64,000 nucleotides of DNA, from assembly GCA_003169835.1 (NCBI GenBank), contig PNAI01000016.1:1-64000 (forward strand), in the 5' to 3' direction. Both the position numbers and the translations under genes were made by a program. Every line of letters begins with the position of its first letter. The first letter of the stretch is position 1. The DNA comes from Hyphomicrobiales bacterium (lineage in GTDB: Bacteria > Pseudomonadota > Alphaproteobacteria > Rhizobiales > Xanthobacteraceae). Of the stretch, positions 6,819 to 17,994 are shown piece after piece. Under the pieces are notes generated by a model. That model saw only the letters and a list, made by a program, of their open reading frames with translations. It was not told the origin of the DNA and searched no databases.

Positions 6819-8642
6819 TCAGTACCCCACTGCAACCGCGGCGCGTGAGCGAGTGTCGGCGGCGCCGATGAGGCCTTCGGGCGAAATCAGAATCGAGTTC
6901 GCAGACGTTCCGAGCCGCGAGATCGCGACGTTGTGGCCGCGCGCGGTCAGCGTTTGAAGGGCCGCCTGGGGCAGGCCGGGTTCGATCACCGCCTGGTCGG
7001 GCAGCCATTGATGATGGATGCGCGGGGCGGCAACTGCCTCGGCAATTCCCATGCGGTAGTCGATCACGTTGATCAAGACTTGCAGTATGGCGGTGATGAT
7101 GCGGCTGCCGCCGGGCGAGCCGGTGACGATAAAGGGTTTGCCGTCCTTGAGCACGATGGTCGGCGTCATGGAGGAAAGCGGGCGCTTGCTCGGGCCGGGC
7201 GCGTTGGCGTCGTAGCCGATCAGGCCGAAGGCGTTCGGCGCGCCGGGTTTGGCGGCGAAATCATCGAGCTCGTTGTTGAGCAGAATGCCTGTGCCCTCGG
7301 CGACCAGGCCGACGCCATAATTGAGATTGAGCGTATAGGTGTTAGCGACCGCGTTGCCGAAGCGGTCCACGATGGAATAGTGCGTGGTGTTGGGGTGCTC
7401 GAAGCTCGGTGCATCGCCGGCGCGGATTTCGCTTGAAGGCTTCGCGCGATTGGGGTCGATCTCGGCGCGTAGCGCTTCCGCGTATCTTTTCGACATCAGG
7501 CCGATGATCGGCACCTTCACCTGATCGGGATCGCCGAAAAATTGCGCGCGGTCGGCGTAGGCACGCTTCATGGTTTCGATGATGAGGTGCATGGTCGCCG
7601 CTTCGCGCGCGCGTAGCGTGTAGCCTTCGAGCACATTGAGCATTTCGATGAGCAACACGCCGCCGGAGGACGGCGGCGGCATGGAGATGATGTCGTAGCC
7701 GCGATAGGTGCCGCGCACTGGCGTGCGCTCGACCACGCGGTAGGATTTGAAATCCTCAAGCGTCATCAGGCCGTTCGCCGCGCGCACGGAGGCTACGATT
7801 TTTTCAGCGATCGGACCTTCGTAGAAGGCGCTTGGGCCGTCTTTTGCGATGGCGGAAAGCGAAGCCGCAAGATCGCTCTGCACGAGCCGGTCGCCCTCGG
7901 CCAGCGGCTGGCCGTCCTTGCGCAGGAAAATCTTCGCCGACGATGGCCAGCGCGCGAGCATTGAGCGCACGGGAATGAGCGAGTCGGCGAGATCGTACGA
8001 CGCCGGGAATCCGTCGCGGGCCAGCGCGATCGCGGGCTCGATCAATTGCGCGAGAGTGAAGTTGCCGGAGCCGTATTTGGCGTGGGCGAGCGCCAAGCCC
8101 GCGACCGTTCCAGGTACGCCAACCGCCAAACCTGTCTCACGCGATTTCACCGGGTCGGCTTCGCCGCGCTCATCGAGATAGGTATCGCGCGTGGTCGCTG
8201 AGGGCGAGAGTTCGCGATAATCGATGGTGATGTTTTCCTTGGGGCCGGCGAGATGGATCAGCATAAAGCCGCCGCCGCCGATGTTACCCGCGCTCGGATA
8301 GGTCACGGCGAGCGCAAAGCCGACCGCCACCGCGGCATCGACGGCATTGCCGCCCTTTTGCAAAATCTCGACGCCGATGCGGGTCGCGCGGGGCTCCGGC
8401 GCCACCACCATGCCGTTCTTGGCGGGCACGGCGCGGACGTAAGGATATTCGCGCAGCGGCGTTGGCGGCTTGTCGGGCTGGAGGCCGAACGGCGGTGGAA
8501 ACGGCTGCTGCTGCGGCGGAAGTGGCAGGAGAAACGGGAATGGCGGGGGCGCCGATTGCGGTGATTGGGCCGGCTGGGCGCAGGCGGAAGCTCCGCCGAG
8601 CAGGGAGAAAATCAGAAGTACGCGGGGGCCCAGACGGCGCAT
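6819..8642 (-). CDS. ggt: Gamma-glutamyltransferase (glutathione hydrolase)
   Basis: Cleaves the gamma-glutamyl bond of glutathione and related compounds, or transfers the glutamyl group. Family signatures are GGNAVDAAVAVGFALAVT, GNIGGGGFMLIH, the autocleavage/nucleophile site NTTHYSIVD (the Thr becomes the N terminus of the small subunit), DRFGNAVANTYTLN and GSPGGSRI. The start at 8642 begins a signal peptide, and ASAC near residue 22 could be a weak lipobox. It is followed by a proline-rich linker. A further upstream ATG at 8768 overlaps the previous gene's stop (ATGA) but would place 42 residues before the signal. The chain is about 607 residues, slightly longer than E. coli Ggt. It is likely co-transcribed with the AhpD-like gene upstream. 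Confidence 0.93.
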   Translation of the reverse strand: MRRLGPRVLLIFSLLGGASACAQPAQSPQSAPPPFPFLLPLPPQQQPFPPPFGLQPDKPPTPLREYPYVRAVPAKNGMVVAPEPRATRIGVEILQKGGNAVDAAVAVGFALAVTYPSAGNIGGGGFMLIHLAGPKENITIDYRELSPSATTRDTYLDERGEADPVKSRETGLAVGVPGTVAGLALAHAKYGSGNFTLAQLIEPAIALARDGFPASYDLADSLIPVRSMLARWPSSAKIFLRKDGQPLAEGDRLVQSDLAASLSAIAKDGPSAFYEGPIAEKIVASVRAANGLMTLEDFKSYRVVERTPVRGTYRGYDIISMPPPSSGGVLLIEMLNVLEGYTLRAREAATMHLIIETMKRAYADRAQFFGDPDQVKVPIIGLMSKRYAEALRAEIDPNRAKPSSEIRAGDAPSFEHPNTTHYSIVDRFGNAVANTYTLNLNYGVGLVAEGTGILLNNELDDFAAKPGAPNAFGLIGYDANAPGPSKRPLSSMTPTIVLKDGKPFIVTGSPGGSRIITAILQVLINVIDYRMGIAEAVAAPRIHHQWLPDQAVIEPGLPQAALQTLTARGHNVAISRLGTSANSILISPEGLIGAADTRSRAAVAVGY

Positions 8643-8764
8643 AAGCCAAACGTAACCTGGATTTGGCGGGGGCTCCATCGGGGCTAAATGGGGGCAAGCG
8701 CGGTCAGTTCGCGCTGTGCTTTTTGGGATACGAGGTGGGCGAGGTTGTGCTTCATTCCGACCGC

Positions 8765-9421
8765 TCATCGGCCTTGTCGGTGATAAACGGAATTCGGCCG
8801 CATGTCTGACGCGAAGGCGACGCGGTTGCTCATGTTGAAGAAGCCGGTGACTGCAGCGATGTCCCAGATGTCATGGTTGGAGAATCCGGCGCGGCGCAGG
8901 CGCTCGCGGTCCTCCTCCTCGATGAGCCATGGCTCGGCGGTTAGTTTCACCGCGAAATCCAGCATGGCGCGCTGGCGCTTACTGAGCCGCGCGGCGCGAT
9001 AATTCATCGCCATCAATTCGCCGAGCACCGGATCGCTGGAGGTCGTGCGCACGGCGGCGCCGTGCGCCACCAGGCAATAGTAGCAGCGATTGTGCGACGA
9101 CACCGCGACCGCGATCATCTCGCGTTCAAGCTTGCTCAAGCCGGAAGGCGCCAGCATCAGATCGTTGTGCAAGGCGACGAAAGTTTCGAGCTTGGCATTG
9201 TCGAAGGCGTAGGCCGCAAGCACGTTGGGCACGAAGCCGAGTTTTTCGATGCACTTGTCGAAGTAGGCCTGCATCGCGGGTGAGAGCTTGGCTGCCGGCA
9301 GGTCGAGCGCCGTGATCTTGGTGTCGTCGCCGGCCGCGGCATTGGAGGAGGCGGACTTTCCGGGCGGCGAAGTGGTGCTCGGTTTTTTGACTTTATTTGG
9401 CTTTTTGACCTTCTTCGCCAT
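8765..9421 (-). CDS. Peroxidase-related (AhpD/carboxymuconolactone decarboxylase-like) protein
   Basis: A 218-residue member of the AhpD-like superfamily, uncharacterised peroxidase-related branch. The redox pair is CYYC within NRCYYCLVAHG, preceded by LSKLEREMIAVAVS as in AhpD. The C-terminal part (FSNHDIWDIAAVTGFFNMSN) supplies the conserved His and helix. The N-terminal 30 residues are Lys, Pro and Ser rich and probably disordered. A role in reducing peroxides through the CxxC is likely for the superfamily, but the electron donor is unknown. It is the first gene of a four-gene minus-strand run (AhpD-like, ggt, Bug protein, triple RidA) and diverges from glutamate dehydrogenase. Confidence 0.85.
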   Translation of the reverse strand: MAKKVKKPNKVKKPSTTSPPGKSASSNAAAGDDTKITALDLPAAKLSPAMQAYFDKCIEKLGFVPNVLAAYAFDNAKLETFVALHNDLMLAPSGLSKLEREMIAVAVSSHNRCYYCLVAHGAAVRTTSSDPVLGELMAMNYRAARLSKRQRAMLDFAVKLTAEPWLIEEEDRERLRRAGFSNHDIWDIAAVTGFFNMSNRVAFASDMRPNSVYHRQGR

Positions 9422-9520
9422 GGCTCGGCTCCATATCTTTGTCGTAACGGAAGCCTACAACCCTTTCACCCCGGAGCGAAATCGGAGAGATTGGCGTGCT
9501 GACCACCACTGATTCTCATT

Positions 9521-9561
9521 TCTGACCGATCTGTTCTTGACCGATTCTCTTGACCGATTCT
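9521..9561 (+). repeat. Short tandem repeat in the glutamate dehydrogenase leader
   Basis: Two exact 13-base units, CTTGACCGATTCT, lie head to tail at 9536-9548 and 9549-9561, preceded by a degenerate third (TCTGACCGATCTG). They end just before the ribosome-binding site GGGAGG of the glutamate dehydrogenase gene. They could be binding sites for a regulator or a slippage product. Confidence 0.6.
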
Positions 9562-9572
9562 TGGGAGGCACC

Positions 9573-12500
9573 ATGGCCGGTCTGCTTGGCACCAAGGACG
9601 AACGCACCGCATTGGAACTGACCGATGCGGCAAGCCGTTTGCTTGGCAATGGACACAACGCGCCGCCGGGCTTCGTGGGCCTGCTGTTCGCGCGCGTCGC
9701 GCCGGAAGATCTGATCGGCTACACGCCGGATGAATTGGCTGAGCTTGCGGGCGAAGCTGCGGAGTTTCTGGTCACGCGCCGGCGGGGCGAACCGAAAATC
9801 CGTTTTGAATCTCCGTCGGGCGGCGCGGGCAAGCGGCTGGGCGCGATCTCCGTCATCGAGATCGTCAACGACGATATGCCGTTTCTCGTCGATTCCGTGA
9901 TGGGTGAACTCAACGAGCGCGGGATCGAAATCCGGCTGGTCGCGCATCCGACTTTTGGTGTCGAGCGCGATGCGCAAGGGCGGCTCAAGCGCTTCGCACC
10001 TGACGCGCGCGCGGGCGATGGCGTTTTCCGCGAAAGCTTCATCCACATCCATGTCGAACGCATCGAAGATCCGATTCGCCGCACCGAAATCGTGCAGGCG
10101 CTCGAAAGCGCGCTCGCGGAAGTACGTGTGTGCGTACAGGATTGGCGCGCCATGCTTGGGCGCGTCGGTGAGGTGATCGCTGATCTCAAAGCCAATCCTC
10201 CGCCGATGCCGGTGACCGATATCGCGGAGGCGATCCAGTTTCTGCAATGGCTGGTCGCTAACAATTTTACCTTCCTTGGCGTGCGCGAATATACTTTCAC
10301 CGGCAAGGAACGCGAGGTCGAGGCCAAGCACGAGACCAGTCTCGGTTTGCTGCGCGGTCGCGACGTGCAAATATTGCGGCGCGCCGGTCAGACAGTGGTC
10401 ATGACGCCGGAAGTCCGCCAATTCCTCGACGAACCGCGGGCGCTCATCATCACGAAGGCCAATGTGCGCTCGCGCGTGCATCGGCGGGTCTATCTCGATT
10501 ACATCGGCGTCAAACGCTTCGATACGGACGGAAATCTGGCCGGTGAATTTCGTATCGTCGGCATGTTCACCTCAACCGCCTACACGCGTTCGACCCGCTC
10601 GATTCCCTACTTGCGCCGCAAGGTGGACGCTCTCCTGACGCGCGCCGGGCTCGATCCGGACAGCCATTCGGGCAAGGCGCTGGCCAATGTGATCGAGAGT
10701 TATCCGCGCGACGAGTTGTTCCAGATCGATGAGGACACACTCTATCAATTCGTGCTCGCGATTCTGCAATTGGAGGAACGACCGCGCGTGCGTGTGCTGG
10801 CGCGCCGCGATCGCTTCGATCGCTTTGTTTCGGTGCTGGTGTACGTGCCGCGCGAGCGCTTCGATTTGCACTTGCTCAAGGAAGTCGGCGACTACCTGGC
10901 CGAAGTCTACACCGGTCATGTGAGCGCTTATTATCAATCCTTCCCGGAAGGTCCGCTCACGCGCGTGCATTACATCATTGGCCGCGACGAGGGTGCGGCG
11001 CCGCACGCAGATCAAGCCACTCTTGAATCCGATATCAGCGAGATCATCCGCACCTGGACCGATGGGCTTGCGGCGGCGCTGACCGATGCGCATGAGCCGA
11101 ACAAAGCGCGCACGCTGCTCGCGCAATATCGCGACGCTTTCTCCGATGGATATCGCGAGGCTTACACGCCGCGCGACGCGGTTGCCGATATTCGCATTAT
11201 GGAACAATTGTCGCCGGATCATCCGATCGGCGTTGACTTCTATCCGATCGACCGTGACGCGCGGCAATGCGCCGGGCTGAAAGTGTGGAGCCATCGGCGG
11301 CCGATCCCGCTGTCCGAGCGCGTGCCGGTGCTCGAGAACATGGGGTTCAAGGTCGTCGATGAGCGTACCTATCACCATGTTGCCGAAGAACCGGCGGAGC
11401 CGGGCACCTGGTTTCACGACATGATGCTGGAGCGCGCCGACGGCGGCGCGGTCGATCTCAAGGCGCTTAAATCCGCGCTGGAATCTTGCTTCGTCAAGGT
11501 GATGCGTGGTGGTGCGGAAAACGATGGCTACAACGCACTGGTGCTGACGGCTGGATTGATGTGGCGCGATGTGGCGCTGATCCGTGCGGTGTCGCGATTC
11601 TTACGGCAGATCCGCGTGCCGTTCTCGCAAGACTATATGTGGGCGACGCTGCGCAAGCATGCCGCGATTGCGAGCAAGATAGTGGCGCTGTTCGATCTGC
11701 GATTCGATCCACGGCTCGAAATCACCGCGCAACAACGTGAGCAGCGGGAGGCCGAAGCGCTGGCGGAAATCGAAGCCGCGCTGCAAAAGGTTGAGAGCCT
11801 GGACGAAGACCGAATCTTGCGGCGCTTCGTCAATGCGGTGCAGGCGGCGATCCGCACTAATTTCTATCAGATTGATACCGATGGCCAAGCGAAGCCAGCC
11901 ATCGTCATCAAGTACGATAGCCGCAAACTCGACGGCATGCCGCTGCCGCGTCCGCTGTATGAGATTTTCGTCTATTCGCCCCGCGTCGAAGGTGTGCACC
12001 TGCGCTTCGGCAAGGTCGCGCGCGGCGGCATCCGCTGGTCCGACCGGCCGCAAGATTTCCGCACCGAAGTTCTCGGTCTGGTGAAGGCGCAGCAGGTCAA
12101 GAACGCGGTGATCGTGCCGGTCGGCTCGAAAGGCGGCTTTGTTCCGAAGCTTCTGCCGGCGGGTGGGCCGCGCGAGGCGATTCAGGCTGAAGGCGTTTCG
12201 GCGTATAAGATTTTCATCTCGTCACTGCTGGATATCACCGACAACATCGGGCCGCAGGGCGTGATCGCGCCGATCAATGTGGTGCGGCACGACGACGACG
12301 ATCCCTATCTCGTGGTCGCCGCCGACAAGGGCACTGCGACTTTCTCCGACATCGCCAATTCAATTTCCATCACGCATGGATTCTGGCTGGGGGATGCGTT
12401 CGCCTCGGGCGGATCGGCCGGCTACGACCATAAGAAAATGGGCATTACCGCGCGTGGTGCGTGGGAAGCGGTGAAGCGGCATTTTCGCGAACTCGACACC

Positions 12501-14408
12501 GACATCACGCGGACGCCTTTTACCGTCGTGGGTGTGGGCGATATGTCGGGCGACGTGTTCGGCAACGGCATGCTGCGCGAGAACACTATCAAGCTTCTGG
12601 CCGCGTTCGACCACCGTGACATCTTCATCGATCCCAGTCCCGATCCGGAGAAAAGCCTGGCCGAGCGTGCGCGCATATTCGCGCTGCCGCGTTCGAGCTG
12701 GCAGGATTACGACAAGAAGCTGATCTCCAAAGGCGGCGGCGTGTTCCCGCGCAGCGCGAAAGAGATCGTGTTACCGCCGGAAGCGCAGGCGGCGATCGGG
12801 CTCGACAAGGCGAAGACGACGCCGGCGGAGGTGATGAGCGCCATCCTCAAGGCGCAGATCGATCTGCTGTTCTTCGGCGGAATCGGTACCTATGTGCGAG
12901 CCGCAAGTGAGAGCGATGAAGCGGCCGGCGATCGCGCCAACGACGCGATCCGCATTACCGGCGTGCAACTGCGCTGCAAGGTGATCGGCGAGGGCGCCAA
13001 TCTCGGCATGACGCAGCGCGGGCGGATCGAAGCGGCGATGCGCGGGGTTAAGCTCAATACCGACGCGATCGACAACTCGGCCGGCGTCAACACCTCCGAC
13101 GTCGAGGTCAATATCAAGATCGCGCTTGGTCCGACGGTGCGCGAGGGACGGCTCACGATCGAAGCGCGCAATGCGCTGCTCGTCGAGATGACTGACGAAG
13201 TGGCGCAGCTCGTGCTGCGCAACAATTATCTTCAGACGCTTGCGATCTCGTTGGACGAGCGACGCGGCTTGGAGGACCTCGGCTTTCTTCAGCGGCTGAT
13301 GCAGACGCTGGAGGCGCGCGGCGAGCTCAACCGCTCGGTCGAGTTCCTGCCCGATGACATGGAGATTGCCGAACGGGCACGGCGAGGGCAGGCGTTGACC
13401 CGGCCGGAACTGGCGGTGCTGCTCGCCTATGCCAAGCTCGCGCTCTATACCGAGTTGCTCGATTCCGCGGTGCCGGACGATCCCTATTTGGGCCGTGAAC
13501 TCGGCCGCTATTTCCCGAAAGTGCTGAGCGAGCGGTTTGGCGATGCGCTGGCGCAGCATCGGCTGCGCCGCGAGATCATCGCGACGCAGCTCGCAAATTC
13601 GATCATCAATCGCGGCGGGCCGTCGCTCGTGGTGCGGATCGCCGACCAGACCGGCGCCGCGGCTGCTGGCATTGCGACGGCCTTCGCCGCCGTGCGCGAC
13701 AGCTACGACATGCCGCGGCTCAATGACGCGATCGGCGAGCTCGACGCCAAGGTGCCCGGCAAAGTGCAGCTTCGGCTCTATGCCGCCGTCGAAGATCTGC
13801 TGCGCGATCGGTTGGTCTGGTTCCTGCGCAATGTCGACATGTCCAAGGGGCTGGCGGGGGTCGTCGAACACCACCGCAACGGCATCGCAACGCTCTCGCA
13901 GGCGCTCAACAGCGCGCTGCCGCCGGAGGCGGCGTCTGCGCGCGCGGCGCGCGGAGCGGAGCTGCAAAGCGCCGGCGTGCCAGAAGCGCTGGCGCGGCGC
14001 ATCGCAGATCTTCCCGAACTTGCGGCGGCGCCCGATATCGTGCTCGTCGCCGACCGCACGAAGAAGCCGGTTGCAGAGATCGCGGCAACATATTTTGCCG
14101 CGCAGGCGTATTTCCGGCTTGAACGAATTGTAACGGCTGCGCGTGCAATCGCGGTGTCGGATTATTTCGACCGGCTCGCGCTCGATCGCTCACTTGACTT
14201 GATCGGCGATGCGGAACGCCGGCTTACGGCGGCCATGGCGGAAACAAATGCCAGTGGCGCTGCCGCGGTCGAAGCCTGGGTCGCGCCGCGCAAGGCGGAA
14301 GTGGAGCGCATCCGCGCGTCGATCCATACGATTGCGGGGAGCGGACTCACCCTCTCGAAGCTTTCAGTTGCGGCGAGTTTGCTCGGAGATTTGGCGAAAA
14401 TAAATTAA
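9573..14408 (+). CDS. gdh: NAD-specific glutamate dehydrogenase, giant 180-kDa class
   Basis: Converts glutamate to 2-oxoglutarate and ammonia with NAD; a catabolic entry of amino-acid carbon into the TCA cycle. At about 1,611 residues it fits the large GDH family of Pseudomonas, Caulobacter and Streptomyces (GdhB). The N-terminal half contains ACT-like regulatory segments. The catalytic core is marked by [18 protein letters not shown] and [14 protein letters not shown], then [16 protein letters not shown] and [16 protein letters not shown]. The ATG at 9573 is chosen because GGGAGG lies six bases upstream; a TTG at 9537 is an inferior alternative. It is transcribed alone. Its stop overlaps the convergent purH stop by three bases, with no terminator between. 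Confidence 0.95.
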   Translation: MAGLLGTKDERTALELTDAASRLLGNGHNAPPGFVGLLFARVAPEDLIGYTPDELAELAGEAAEFLVTRRRGEPKIRFESPSGGAGKRLGAISVIEIVNDDMPFLVDSVMGELNERGIEIRLVAHPTFGVERDAQGRLKRFAPDARAGDGVFRESFIHIHVERIEDPIRRTEIVQALESALAEVRVCVQDWRAMLGRVGEVIADLKANPPPMPVTDIAEAIQFLQWLVANNFTFLGVREYTFTGKEREVEAKHETSLGLLRGRDVQILRRAGQTVVMTPEVRQFLDEPRALIITKANVRSRVHRRVYLDYIGVKRFDTDGNLAGEFRIVGMFTSTAYTRSTRSIPYLRRKVDALLTRAGLDPDSHSGKALANVIESYPRDELFQIDEDTLYQFVLAILQLEERPRVRVLARRDRFDRFVSVLVYVPRERFDLHLLKEVGDYLAEVYTGHVSAYYQSFPEGPLTRVHYIIGRDEGAAPHADQATLESDISEIIRTWTDGLAAALTDAHEPNKARTLLAQYRDAFSDGYREAYTPRDAVADIRIMEQLSPDHPIGVDFYPIDRDARQCAGLKVWSHRRPIPLSERVPVLENMGFKVVDERTYHHVAEEPAEPGTWFHDMMLERADGGAVDLKALKSALESCFVKVMRGGAENDGYNALVLTAGLMWRDVALIRAVSRFLRQIRVPFSQDYMWATLRKHAAIASKIVALFDLRFDPRLEITAQQREQREAEALAEIEAALQKVESLDEDRILRRFVNAVQAAIRTNFYQIDTDGQAKPAIVIKYDSRKLDGMPLPRPLYEIFVYSPRVEGVHLRFGKVARGGIRWSDRPQDFRTEVLGLVKAQQVKNAVIVPVGSKGGFVPKLLPAGGPREAIQAEGVSAYKIFISSLLDITDNIGPQGVIAPINVVRHDDDDPYLVVAADKGTATFSDIANSISITHGFWLGDAFASGGSAGYDHKKMGITARGAWEAVKRHFRELDTDITRTPFTVVGVGDMSGDVFGNGMLRENTIKLLAAFDHRDIFIDPSPDPEKSLAERARIFALPRSSWQDYDKKLISKGGGVFPRSAKEIVLPPEAQAAIGLDKAKTTPAEVMSAILKAQIDLLFFGGIGTYVRAASESDEAAGDRANDAIRITGVQLRCKVIGEGANLGMTQRGRIEAAMRGVKLNTDAIDNSAGVNTSDVEVNIKIALGPTVREGRLTIEARNALLVEMTDEVAQLVLRNNYLQTLAISLDERRGLEDLGFLQRLMQTLEARGELNRSVEFLPDDMEIAERARRGQALTRPELAVLLAYAKLALYTELLDSAVPDDPYLGRELGRYFPKVLSERFGDALAQHRLRREIIATQLANSIINRGGPSLVVRIADQTGAAAAGIATAFAAVRDSYDMPRLNDAIGELDAKVPGKVQLRLYAAVEDLLRDRLVWFLRNVDMSKGLAGVVEHHRNGIATLSQALNSALPPEAASARAARGAELQSAGVPEALARRIADLPELAAAPDIVLVADRTKKPVAEIAATYFAAQAYFRLERIVTAARAIAVSDYFDRLALDRSLDLIGDAERRLTAAMAETNASGAAAVEAWVAPRKAEVERIRASIHTIAGSGLTLSKLSVAASLLGDLAKIN

Positions 14409-15994
14409 TGTCTGAAATGCCGCGTGCCGGTAAACACCATCGCGATATTTTTGGCGTCGGCGGCCTTGATCACTTCATCGTCGCGCATCGAGCCGCCGGG
14501 CTGGATCACCGCGGTGCAGCCTGCTTCGATTGCGACCTCCAAACCATCGGCGAACGGAAAGAACGCGTCGGACGCGACCACTGAGCCCTTGGTGAGCGGC
14601 GCGCTGAGTTTCGCTTGCCTGGCCGAATCCAAAGCTTTTTGCGCGGCGATACGCGCGGAATCGATCCGGCTCATTTGACCTGCGCCGATGCCGACGGTTG
14701 AGAGGTCCTTGGCATAAACGATGGCGTTGGACTTGACGTGTTTGGCCACGCGGAATGCAAAGCGCAGGTCGGCCAGCTCGCGCTCCGTCGGCGCGCGTTT
14801 GGTGACGGTTTTCAGCGCCATGTCGTCGACGACCGCGTTGTCGCGGGTCTGCACAAGCAGGCCGCCGGCGACGGATTTCACCAGCAGGCCTGAGGCGCGC
14901 GGGTTGGGCAATCCGCCGGTGACGAGGAGCCGTAGATTTTTCTTTGCGCCGATAAGCTTGATCGCTTCTTCGGTGGCGTCCGGAGCGATGATCACTTCAG
15001 TGAAAATTTCGACGATCGCGCGTGCGGCCTCGGCGTCGAGTGTGCGGTTGAGCGCCACGATGCCGCCGAACGCAGAAGTCGGGTCGCAGGCCAGTGCCTT
15101 GCGATAGGCGTCGCTGAGATCGCCGCCTTCGGCGACGCCGCAAGGGTTGGCGTGCTTGATGATGGCGCAGGCGGCGGTGCGTTTGGGATCGAACTCAGCG
15201 ACGCATTCGTAGGCCGCGTCGGTGTCGTTGAGGTTGTTGTAGGAGAGTTGCTTTCCTTGCAGCTGGCGCGCGGAGGCGACGCCGAGGCGTAGTTCCGGCG
15301 TGCGATAGAACGCCGCGCTCTGGTGCGGGTTCTCGCCATAGCGCAACGGCTCGGCCAACTTGCCTCCGAAGGTACGGTAGGCCGGTGCCGGATCGGCAAG
15401 TTGTTGCGCAAACCAGATGGCAATCGCTGAATCGTAAGCGGCGCTACGGGCAAAGGCTTTGGCGGCGAGTTTCTTGCGTAGCGCGTGCGTGGTCGCGCCG
15501 TCATGGGTCAGCAGTTCTGCCAGAACGCTCGCGTAATCTTCCGGCTCAACGACGACGGCGACATCGGCGTGGTTCTTCGCCGCCGCGCGGATCATCGCTG
15601 GTCCGCCGACGTCGATGTTCTCGATGCATTCGTCGAACGCGGCATTTTTTGCGGCGGTTGCCTCGAACGGATAGAGATTGACCACAAGCAGATCGATCGG
15701 ACGAATGGCGTGCGCCTGCATCGCGGCCTGGTGTTCCTTGTTGTCGCGGATGGCGAGCAGGCCGCCGTGAACTTTGGGATGCAGCGTCTTCACGCGGCCG
15801 TCCATCATCTCGGGAAAGCCGGTCAGTTCGGTAACATCAATGACTTTCAGTCCTGCGGCGGCGAGAGCCTTGGCGGTGCCGCCGGTTGAAATCAATTCAA
15901 CGTTGTGGCCTGCGAGCGCACGCGCGAAATCGGTCAGACCGCTCTTGTCGGACACGGAAATGAGAGCGCGGGTCACGCGGCGCAGATCGGTCAT
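14405..15994 (-). CDS. purH: Bifunctional AICAR formyltransferase/IMP cyclohydrolase
   Basis: Carries out the last two steps of IMP synthesis: formylation of AICAR with 10-formyl-tetrahydrofolate, then ring closure. The cyclohydrolase domain comes first ([52 protein letters not shown]). The transformylase domain follows ([57 protein letters not shown]). At 529 residues it has the usual length. The ATG at 15994 is preceded by GGGAGAAGAAG. An in-frame extension further upstream is only the translation of a palindromic repeat. It is the last gene of an rsmB-heparinase-purH run, an order common in rhizobia. Confidence 0.97.
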   Translation of the reverse strand: MTDLRRVTRALISVSDKSGLTDFARALAGHNVELISTGGTAKALAAAGLKVIDVTELTGFPEMMDGRVKTLHPKVHGGLLAIRDNKEHQAAMQAHAIRPIDLLVVNLYPFEATAAKNAAFDECIENIDVGGPAMIRAAAKNHADVAVVVEPEDYASVLAELLTHDGATTHALRKKLAAKAFARSAAYDSAIAIWFAQQLADPAPAYRTFGGKLAEPLRYGENPHQSAAFYRTPELRLGVASARQLQGKQLSYNNLNDTDAAYECVAEFDPKRTAACAIIKHANPCGVAEGGDLSDAYRKALACDPTSAFGGIVALNRTLDAEAARAIVEIFTEVIIAPDATEEAIKLIGAKKNLRLLVTGGLPNPRASGLLVKSVAGGLLVQTRDNAVVDDMALKTVTKRAPTERELADLRFAFRVAKHVKSNAIVYAKDLSTVGIGAGQMSRIDSARIAAQKALDSARQAKLSAPLTKGSVVASDAFFPFADGLEVAIEAGCTAVIQPGGSMRDDEVIKAADAKNIAMVFTGTRHFRH

Positions 15995-16005
15995 GGTGCT
16001 TCTTC

Positions 16006-16104
16006 TCCCTCTCCCGCTTGCGGGGGAGGGTTTGGGAGAGGGGCATGAAAGTGCCTCCTCCCGACGCACTTCGTGCGTCGACCTCCCCCGCAAGCGGGGG
16101 AGGT
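16006..16104. repeat. Cluster of palindromic repeats between the heparinase-like gene and purH
   Basis: Three hairpin-forming units lie in about 100 bases. The first is CCCTCTCCCGC-TTGC-GGGGGAGGG at 16008-16030. The second is CGACGCACTTCGTGCGTCG at 16062-16080. The third is the perfect palindrome ACCTCCCCCGC-AA-GCGGGGGAGGT at 16081-16104. The third is nearly identical to a palindrome in the truB coding region (28604-28633), and a related one lies inside ybeY (42221-42270). Such units are typical dispersed elements of rhizobial genomes. Confidence 0.8.
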
Positions 16105-16127
16105 GAGAAAAAACAAAGCGGCAAGTG

Positions 16128-17888
16128 TCATGACAAAGGCAACTCTGGTTCGTCGCCGCGTTCACGGCGTGCGCCCGCGGCGGAAGGGCTGACGTGGCTG
16201 AAGGTCCAATGCACGCGATCCATCTGGCGGGCGTGGCCATGGATCACGATCTGCATGGTGCGGCGCGGGCCGTCGTTGCCGGAGAGATAGACGCTCTCTT
16301 CGATCTCGACTTGGTTCTCGTAGGCGTCGAACGTCCACACGTCCTTGTTCGGCAGCATCAGCATGACGCCTTTGCCATCGGACAGCCGGTTGGCCTTGAC
16401 GGAAGGATGGAGGTGGAAGCGGATGGCAAACTCGTCATTGGCCTCCGTGCGCTTGCTGGAGTTGCCCGCGGGAACGAAAAGGTCCTCGCCGTCGAGGCGG
16501 TATGCGTCGGTTGCGAGCATGAGCGCGCGCTGATGCACCAGATTAAAGCGATCGGCATATCCGTCGTGGGAGGCGCGCACCACGATTGCATTGCTGGTTT
16601 TCTCGCGTGCGACCGGCACATTTGAAGGCCCGCTTACGATCGGTGTGCCGATCAGACGCTTGAATGTTCCGGTCTCTAGGAAGCGACACGACGACGTGTC
16701 GTTGAGTACCACGGCCGAATGAGCGGCGGTCGCGCGCGCGACCTGGCGCCAAGTCTCGCGGTTGATGGTGGGCAGCCCGCAATTGACCACGATGCGCTGC
16801 TGCCGGGCGGAGAGCTCGAACGACAGACAGCCGGCGTGCGCTTCCTGGCTCACGGCAAAGGGTGGCGGGCAGCCGGCGTCCACGAGCACCAGCAGATCCT
16901 TGGTTTCGATGCGCTGGTAGCCGGAATGCGGCGCATTAGTGGGCGCGGCTCCGCGTGCATCGTCGTAGGCGAGGATCGTGGCGATGAGATCGGGCGCGGT
17001 CGCGCCCATGCCGTTGAAGTGCGCGAATATGCCGTCGGCGTGCCGGAAGAAGCGCAGCATCGGCATCATGCGGTCGATGGCGTTGTTGAGCGCAGGAGGC
17101 GGCGTCACGTTGCGCGCGGCAAAGGCTTGGCGCATCGGCAGCAGGTCGAGCAACAGCTCGATCAATGCGCCGGGGTTGCGGCTGATGTGTCCGCCGTCGG
17201 GGAGAATCTGGCGCTCAACTTCGGACACCAGATTGTTGATCGTGCTGCGCATGTGGCGCATTTGCCCGGCCATGCACAACGTCGCATAGGTCAATGCAAT
17301 CTGGGCCTGCAGGCGCGGCACGCCGTCGGGGGCTTCCTTCGCGGTGTGGCGCAGATAGCGAACCTGGCGCGCAAGCGAACGCAGGAAGCGGCGATAAAAA
17401 CGCTCGTCGGCGTCATGCAGGATGAGCGGCGAATGAGTGAACCAGGCGGTGATGCGGCGCGCCAAAACATCCGGGCGCCAGCCGATCTGGTCCCAGGCGC
17501 CCTGTAGCGTGATCCACTCGTCCACCAGGGCGCGGGCGTTGGCGCGGGTGATGCCGGATTCGGCTGCGCGCAGATGGCGCAGCCAACCGAACGTGAGCAG
17601 GTTGACGGCCCATTCATCCGACGGCGGGATAATTTCGAATGGCGAGCGGCTGTCGCAGATCACGACCTTGCCGGCGAAGGCAAACCGCCCGGCGTAGATT
17701 TCGCTCGCGCGCGTGCCGTCGGCGGTGCGCAGATCTTGCGGTGCGATCACCAGGCGATCGGTCTTGTTCGGAAAAACGTTCCAGCGCAGCAACGGGTGAC
17801 CGCGCAGCCGGCCGATCGCGTTGCGCATGCCGCGCCGCGCCAAGAGTAACGACAGCCGAGTTCCCTCCGCGATCGAGACGCCGACCAT
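16128..17888 (-). CDS. Heparinase II/III family protein
   Basis: A roughly 586-residue protein of the heparinase II/III-like family, predicted polysaccharide lyases with an N-terminal alpha-barrel and a C-terminal beta-sheet domain. Visible landmarks are [32 protein letters not shown], the [18 protein letters not shown] segment, and in the C-terminal half [18 protein letters not shown] and THSA-like AHSAVVLND. No signal peptide is obvious from the chosen ATG at 17888, so location is uncertain. It follows rsmB and precedes purH on the same strand. This linkage is conserved in alphaproteobacteria but unexplained, and the natural substrate is unknown. A longer start at 17960 exists without supporting features. 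Confidence 0.88.
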   Translation of the reverse strand: MVGVSIAEGTRLSLLLARRGMRNAIGRLRGHPLLRWNVFPNKTDRLVIAPQDLRTADGTRASEIYAGRFAFAGKVVICDSRSPFEIIPPSDEWAVNLLTFGWLRHLRAAESGITRANARALVDEWITLQGAWDQIGWRPDVLARRITAWFTHSPLILHDADERFYRRFLRSLARQVRYLRHTAKEAPDGVPRLQAQIALTYATLCMAGQMRHMRSTINNLVSEVERQILPDGGHISRNPGALIELLLDLLPMRQAFAARNVTPPPALNNAIDRMMPMLRFFRHADGIFAHFNGMGATAPDLIATILAYDDARGAAPTNAPHSGYQRIETKDLLVLVDAGCPPPFAVSQEAHAGCLSFELSARQQRIVVNCGLPTINRETWRQVARATAAHSAVVLNDTSSCRFLETGTFKRLIGTPIVSGPSNVPVAREKTSNAIVVRASHDGYADRFNLVHQRALMLATDAYRLDGEDLFVPAGNSSKRTEANDEFAIRFHLHPSVKANRLSDGKGVMLMLPNKDVWTFDAYENQVEIEESVYLSGNDGPRRTMQIVIHGHARQMDRVHWTFSHVSPSAAGARRERGDEPELPLS

Positions 17889-17994
17889 GGAAGTGTTTGC
17901 CTCTCTGCAGGGGGCGTCCGCCGCATTGCATCCCCCAGCGCAGGTATAGCGAAGGTGCAATCAAGGTCCAGCCGGGGCGGAACCCTCGGCAAAG

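Noticed and set aside
12771-13967. A 398-residue antisense frame within glutamate dehydrogenase
   Set aside because: Long antisense frames are expected in high-GC DNA. It is Arg/Leu/Ala/His-rich with no recognisable domain or ribosome-binding site.
16006-16104. Short palindromic repeats as a CRISPR array
   Set aside because: The units are not evenly spaced, have no unique spacers and no cas genes are near. They are dispersed palindromes.
15995-16240. N-terminal extension of PurH by 82 residues
   Set aside because: It translates the palindromic repeat cluster; the conserved start with its ribosome-binding site is at 15994.
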